From Amycolatopsis mediterranei (GTDB lineage Bacteria > Actinomycetota > Actinomycetes > Mycobacteriales > Pseudonocardiaceae): a DNA stretch of 64,000 nt. Made by a program: the position numbers and the translations under genes. The DNA lies in the NCBI RefSeq assembly GCF_026017845.1, contig NZ_CP100416.1:4125615-4189614 (forward strand), in the 5' to 3' direction. Under the pieces are notes generated by a model. That model made no database searches and was not told where the DNA came from. It saw only the letters and a list, made by a program, of their open reading frames with translations. Positions 60,264-64,000 of this stretch are shown one piece after another; the stretch's first letter is position 1, and the number at the start of each line of letters is the position of its first letter.

Positions 60264-63200
60264 CTAACGTGCGTTCAAGGCCACGTCGACCAGCAGGTGG
60301 GGGCGAAGGGTCACCGGGCCGAACAGGCCGGAGGCGACCGTTTGGCCGCGCGTGTTGGCACCGGTGTTGGTGACCCGCACCCGGATCCGGTTATGGCCGG
60401 GTCGCAGGACGGTCGTTACGTCGAACCGGTACGGCGGCCACAGCCGTGACCCGAACGGTTTGCCGTTGACCTCGAGTTCGGCCACCTCGTGGACCTCGCC
60501 GAGGTCGAGGGTCCACCGACGGCCGGCCAAGGCGGTTACCTCGACATCCGTTTCGTACCAGGCCGAACCCGAGTACGCCGCGTCCAACTCGGTCCAGGAG
60601 CCGAGCGGTCGCGTGCTCACCGGCGCCCCGGCCCGGTCGAAGTGCAACGCCCAGTCGCCCCCGAGCGGGACGGCCGTGAGCGGATCGGAAACGGTCGCGG
60701 TGCCGGAGAACGCGCGGCCGCCCTCGGTCGCGGTGACGGTGACCGGTCCCGGTCCGGTCACCCGCACGGTGGCGGTCGCGGTCCGGCCGTCGATCCGCAC
60801 GCGCTCCACCGGTGCCGACGCGGACACCGCGTGCGCGGGTTCCGGCCCGGCGCGGAACACCACCAGCAGCGTCGCCTTCGGCTCCAGCCGCAGCACCACC
60901 GCCGTGCCGCCGCGGGGCTCGCGGCCGAACGGCGCCCGCCGCCACACGCCCGCCGGTGCCACGCTGCCGGTGTCGGGGTCCCACACCTCGGGCACGCCGG
61001 TCGCCGGGAACGTCGCGGTGAGGTCCACCGCTTCGGCGCGCTCGTTGAGCACCACGAACGTCGCGCCACCGGCACCTTCCAGGCGCAGCACCCGGACGTC
61101 GTCGTGGCGTGGCTCCAGCACCGCGGCCGCGCCGCCGGCGGTGGCCGTCGCTGCCGCGGCCGCAGCGGGGTCGGCCACTCGCACCGCGGAGCGAGCCGTG
61201 AACAGCTCGGTGAGGGCGGCGCGCAGGCCCATGTCGTTCCCGCCGGCTTCGCGGGCCGGCGGCTCGCCGACGACGATCACCGTGCCACCGCCGCGGACGA
61301 ACCGGATCAGGGTGCGCACCGAGCCGATCGCGAGGACGGGCGTCGGCGGCACCACCACGATCCGGTAGGCCTGCTGCCCGACGACCAGCCGTGGCCCGCT
61401 CGGCCGGGCGTGGGTCACCAGGGCGGGGTCGGCGTCGAGCGCGCCTTCGTCGAGGAAGTCGAAGTCGACCTGGACGTCCTCCAAGGCGTGCGCGGTGGTC
61501 AGGAACGCCGTGTCGAGGGCCGCCATCGCGAGGGTGTCCTGAGTGGACTCGACGGCGCGTTGGGGCTGCAGCAGCGCCGTCTGGGCCTTCGCGGGCGCGC
61601 GGCACGCTTCCATCAGCCGGCCGATCCAGTCGTTCAACGGCGTGGACACCGGCCACCAGGGGTTGGCCGGCTGGAACGGGGGAGGGTAGACGATCTGGTT
61701 CTCGTCGCTGAACCGCGCGTGCAGCAGCGTGTGGTTGACCCCGCGCACGGCGAAGGCCCCGACCACCTCGCGGACCAGCGCCGGCGTGACCGCCCAGCCG
61801 GTGCCGCCCATCGCCTCCAGGTACACCCGTTCCAGCCCGAGCTGGTGCGCGGTGCTGGCCGGCCACCGCGACAGCGTGCGGTGGTAGCCGCGCTGGTAGT
61901 GGTCGAAGATCAGGTCGGTGCCCGGGACCTGCGCCCACTGGTTGGTGGTGTTCAGGTTGCCGGAGCTGCGCAGCTGTTCGCCCGGGCCGTACTCGTCCCA
62001 CAGCGGGTTCGAAATCATCTTCAGGCCGTGCTCGGCCATCCAGCGGCCCTGGTTCCGGTAGTACGCGGCCGCGAACCGGTTGCTCACCGCGCGCCAGAAC
62101 ACTCCGCGCAGCCGGAGGCCGGCCGGGCCGAGATCGTTGTCGTGCACCGCGGTCAGCGCGAGGCCGGGTGCCGTCCCGAGCCGGCGCAGTTCCGCGTCCA
62201 GCGTGGGTGACCAGGGCACGGTGTTGAAAGGACCGTCTGCCGAGGCCAGGTAGGGCTCGTCGTCGGCGAAGCCGCGCAGGACTGCCCCGGCCGCCCAGGG
62301 GAACCTGCGCACGTACTCACCCGGCACGGCGTCCATGAACAGCCGCACGGCCTCGTCGTCGAGCAGGTCCAGGTAGGCGCGGCCGGTGCCGGTGGGGGTG
62401 CTCAGCGGCCGGACGGTGAACAGGTCCAGCCGCCAGCGCCCGGTGGGTGGTGTCCACGTGCCGCCCGCGCGGGCCTGGCCGGTCAGATCGATCAGCGAGG
62501 CGGGGTCGGTCGACGACTCCGGCCGGGCGGCCGCGGCGACCAGCGGGACGCCGGTCGCGGGCAGGTCGAAGGCATCGAGCGCGGCCGCGCTGTCGAACGT
62601 TTCGGCGTACAGCACGCGGCCGTCCGGATCGCGCACGGTCAAGCTGTCCCAGGACGACCGCTGGGTCGCGACCGCGCGCACCCCCACCCGGCCGATGGCG
62701 TACCGCAGGTCGGCCGGGGCCTGGGCGGCCCCGTCGAGCGACACCGTCAACGTCGTCCCCCGGACGCGCACCACCAGCTCGTGATCCGCGGCCGGGTCGA
62801 ATCCCGGCACCGGCGAACCGCTCCGCGCCAGGCTGAACGCGCCGCCGGTCTGCTGCCAGACGTCCACGGCGCCGTCGGAACGCAGGTCGGCGAGGACGCC
62901 GTCGCCCTCGCCGGCGCTGCGGACCATCAACCCCGCCGTGGCGCTTTCGACCCGGACCTTCGCGACGACGTCGTAGTCCTGCCATTGCCCGCCCTCGCGC
63001 AGCAGTGTCACGCCGTCGCGGGCGGCGGCGTCGACGAGCAACCTGCCGTCCGTCACCGACAACCCCCGGCTCACCAGCGGCACCGGAACGCCGCCGGTGA
63101 CGGTCAGGACCTGGTGTCCCACCCCCTTGAGCCGCAGGTCCGGCCGTGGCTGGTAGTTCCGGTCGCCGACCTTCCCGCCGTCGACGACGAGTCCACCGGC

Positions 63201-63617
63201 GCGGCCGCTCGGGAAGTAGTCGTCGTTGAACAGCCACAGGTGCATGCCGTGCCGCTGGGCCTCGCGCAGGGTGAACTCGATGAGCGTGAACCAGTCCTCG
63301 GTGAAGAACGCCGGCTTCAGCGCCGCGGTGTCGAACGGGAACACCAGCACTTCGTGGATGCCTTTGTCGAGAAGGTCCGCCAGCCCGGCGGTCACGAGGT
63401 CCGTGGTGACGGTGCCGTTCCAGAACCACAGCACGGTGGGCCGCGAGTCCGGGCGGGGATCGGCGAACCGCCTCGCCGGATCCCCGGGGCCGGGCGCGGC
63501 GGCGGCCACGGGCCACCCGCCGGCCGTGCCGATGATCACCGCGGCCGACGCGAGCGCGAGTACGTGCCGCCGGGACAACGCCCCATCGCCTTCGGCTGGT
63601 GTTTCACGCTCGCTCAT
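60264..63617 (-). CDS. Tat-exported GH106-like glycoside hydrolase
   Basis: A 1117-aa protein from ATG 63617 (AAGGAG seven bases upstream). The N-terminus has a twin-arginine signal (LSRRHVLALASAAVIIG). The catalytic region begins PTVLWFWNGTVTTDLV, LVFPFDTAALKPAFFTEDWF, HLWLFNDDYFPSGRAGG, which I associate with the GH106 alpha-L-rhamnosidase type, with an inserted beta-sandwich (about residues 180-330) of laminin-G-like character. The C-terminal part (WYETDVEVTALAGRRWTLDL, VHEVAELEVNGKPFGSRLWP) is a galactose-binding-like sandwich. It probably cleaves rhamnose-like sugars of plant polysaccharides. A LacI-type operator lies upstream. Confidence 0.88.
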   Translation of the reverse strand: MSERETPAEGDGALSRRHVLALASAAVIIGTAGGWPVAAAAPGPGDPARRFADPRPDSRPTVLWFWNGTVTTDLVTAGLADLLDKGIHEVLVFPFDTAALKPAFFTEDWFTLIEFTLREAQRHGMHLWLFNDDYFPSGRAGGLVVDGGKVGDRNYQPRPDLRLKGVGHQVLTVTGGVPVPLVSRGLSVTDGRLLVDAAARDGVTLLREGGQWQDYDVVAKVRVESATAGLMVRSAGEGDGVLADLRSDGAVDVWQQTGGAFSLARSGSPVPGFDPAADHELVVRVRGTTLTVSLDGAAQAPADLRYAIGRVGVRAVATQRSSWDSLTVRDPDGRVLYAETFDSAAALDAFDLPATGVPLVAAAARPESSTDPASLIDLTGQARAGGTWTPPTGRWRLDLFTVRPLSTPTGTGRAYLDLLDDEAVRLFMDAVPGEYVRRFPWAAGAVLRGFADDEPYLASADGPFNTVPWSPTLDAELRRLGTAPGLALTAVHDNDLGPAGLRLRGVFWRAVSNRFAAAYYRNQGRWMAEHGLKMISNPLWDEYGPGEQLRSSGNLNTTNQWAQVPGTDLIFDHYQRGYHRTLSRWPASTAHQLGLERVYLEAMGGTGWAVTPALVREVVGAFAVRGVNHTLLHARFSDENQIVYPPPFQPANPWWPVSTPLNDWIGRLMEACRAPAKAQTALLQPQRAVESTQDTLAMAALDTAFLTTAHALEDVQVDFDFLDEGALDADPALVTHARPSGPRLVVGQQAYRIVVVPPTPVLAIGSVRTLIRFVRGGGTVIVVGEPPAREAGGNDMGLRAALTELFTARSAVRVADPAAAAAATATAGGAAAVLEPRHDDVRVLRLEGAGGATFVVLNERAEAVDLTATFPATGVPEVWDPDTGSVAPAGVWRRAPFGREPRGGTAVVLRLEPKATLLVVFRAGPEPAHAVSASAPVERVRIDGRTATATVRVTGPGPVTVTATEGGRAFSGTATVSDPLTAVPLGGDWALHFDRAGAPVSTRPLGSWTELDAAYSGSAWYETDVEVTALAGRRWTLDLGEVHEVAELEVNGKPFGSRLWPPYRFDVTTVLRPGHNRIRVRVTNTGANTRGQTVASGLFGPVTLRPHLLVDVALNAR

Positions 63618-63656
63618 CGCGCTGCTCCTTAATCGATCAAAAGGAAATTGACCAGC

Positions 63657-63674
63657 GATTGAAACGATTCAATC
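63657..63674. promoter_or_regulatory. LacI-type operator upstream of the GH106 gene
   Basis: GATTGAAACGATTCAATC has perfect 7-bp arms (GATTGAA/TTCAATC) around ACGA. This TTGAAACG-like form is typical for LacI regulators of sugar genes in actinomycetes. It lies about 40 bp before the GH106 start codon. Confidence 0.75.
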
Positions 63675-63821
63675 AAATACGGTACGTGGCTTGGGTCGCA
63701 TTGGTCAAGCAATGGCTGCGATGTTGTCCACTTGGCGCCGATTGTCAGTCCTCGCTGCGGGGACCAGTCTTGGCTCTTGTCATCGGGAAGTCGTTCTGCC
63801 TACCATGTCGCCCGCCGCCAC

Positions 63822-63837
63822 GATTAAAACGATTCAT
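63822..63837. promoter_or_regulatory. second LacI-type half-matching operator
   Basis: GATTAAAACGATTCAT matches the first 16 bases of the upstream operator at 14 positions. It lies 38 bp before the start of the plus-strand gene at 63876, so both divergent genes probably answer to the same regulator. Confidence 0.62.
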
Positions 63838-63875
63838 ATCGGCGACGCCGACCTGTCGACGGAGAGAGGAACGCG

Positions 63876-64000
63876 ATGGTTTCGCGCCTGATGACGGCCT
63901 CGTCGGTCTCGTTGATCTTGCCGGTACTGGGAGTGACGCCCGCCGGGGCTTGTCCGGCGGCTCCCCTCGGGGGCCTTCAGGCCGGCGGGCTGCAGGCCGA
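63876..64000 (+). CDS. secreted protein, 5' end only
   Basis: ATG 63876 follows a good ribosome site (GGAGAGAGGAA). The visible 41 codons give MVSRLMTASSVSLILPVLGV and a signal-peptide end near TPAGAC; the Cys could be a lipobox residue, but the fit is weak. The gene runs off the window. From the shared operator it is probably a sugar-related exported enzyme or binding protein; nothing more can be said. Confidence 0.7.
   Translation, partial: MVSRLMTASSVSLILPVLGVTPAGACPAAPLGGLQAGGLQA

Overview
The window is chromosomal DNA of a high-GC actinomycete. G/C-biased third positions, frequent GTG starts, GTGA/ATGA stop-start overlaps, ECF sigma factors, SARP and LAL-type LuxR regulators, Tat-exported hydrolases and many small regulators all fit this. 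Style and gene content suggest a Pseudonocardiales member such as Amycolatopsis; that genus is an inference, because no rRNA or housekeeping marker is present.

Layout. 1-13.9 kb: a 13-bp tandem repeat, a 14-blade WD40 nSTAND ATPase, a small secreted protein, a MerR regulator coupled to a Cys-rich membrane protein, an operon with a degenerate SDR and an ECF sigma factor, then a peptidoglycan group (GH25 muramidase, Tat-exported M15 peptidase, and a membrane protein joining a cytoplasmic HTH to an outside peptidoglycan-binding part). 13.9-18.3 kb: an AfsR-like SARP and a LuxR regulator. 18.3-30.7 kb: a compact biosynthetic locus. 31-37.5 kb: a secreted beta-helix protein, a frameshifted TPR ATPase, a coupled DDAH/cyclase pair and gene remnants. 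37.7-42.1 kb: a three-subunit molybdenum hydroxylase with a divergent TetR. 42.4-44.4 kb: a GH27 alpha-galactosidase. 45.5-52.9 kb: a gene-decay zone with at least five broken genes, transposase debris, two chimeric loci and an AT-richer orphan membrane protein. 53-59.6 kb: an ABC-2 permease with a serine hydrolase, an SDR/SnoaL pair with a divergent LysR, and an ECF sigma factor with a putative anti-sigma partner. 60.3-64 kb: a GH106-like enzyme diverging from a truncated secreted-protein gene, with two matching LacI-type operators between them.

The most interesting system is the 18341-30700 locus. Eight minus-strand genes (KAS III, ATP-grasp ligase, PLP decarboxylase, ACP, cysteine-less KAS III-like protein, acyl-CoA dehydrogenase C-terminal-domain protein, full acyl-CoA dehydrogenase, AcpS) diverge from four plus-strand genes (condensation-domain protein, ABC ATPase, ABC permease, carbamoyltransferase) across one 164-bp control region. 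ACP, ATP-grasp and decarboxylase together recall butirosin BtrI/BtrJ/BtrK, where an amino acid is loaded on an ACP and decarboxylated there. The ketosynthase and dehydrogenase steps each seem to be an active protein plus a degenerate partner, the first resembling PqsC/PqsB. I infer an amine-bearing, acyl-extended, amide-linked and O-carbamoylated exported metabolite; its structure cannot be read from sequence.
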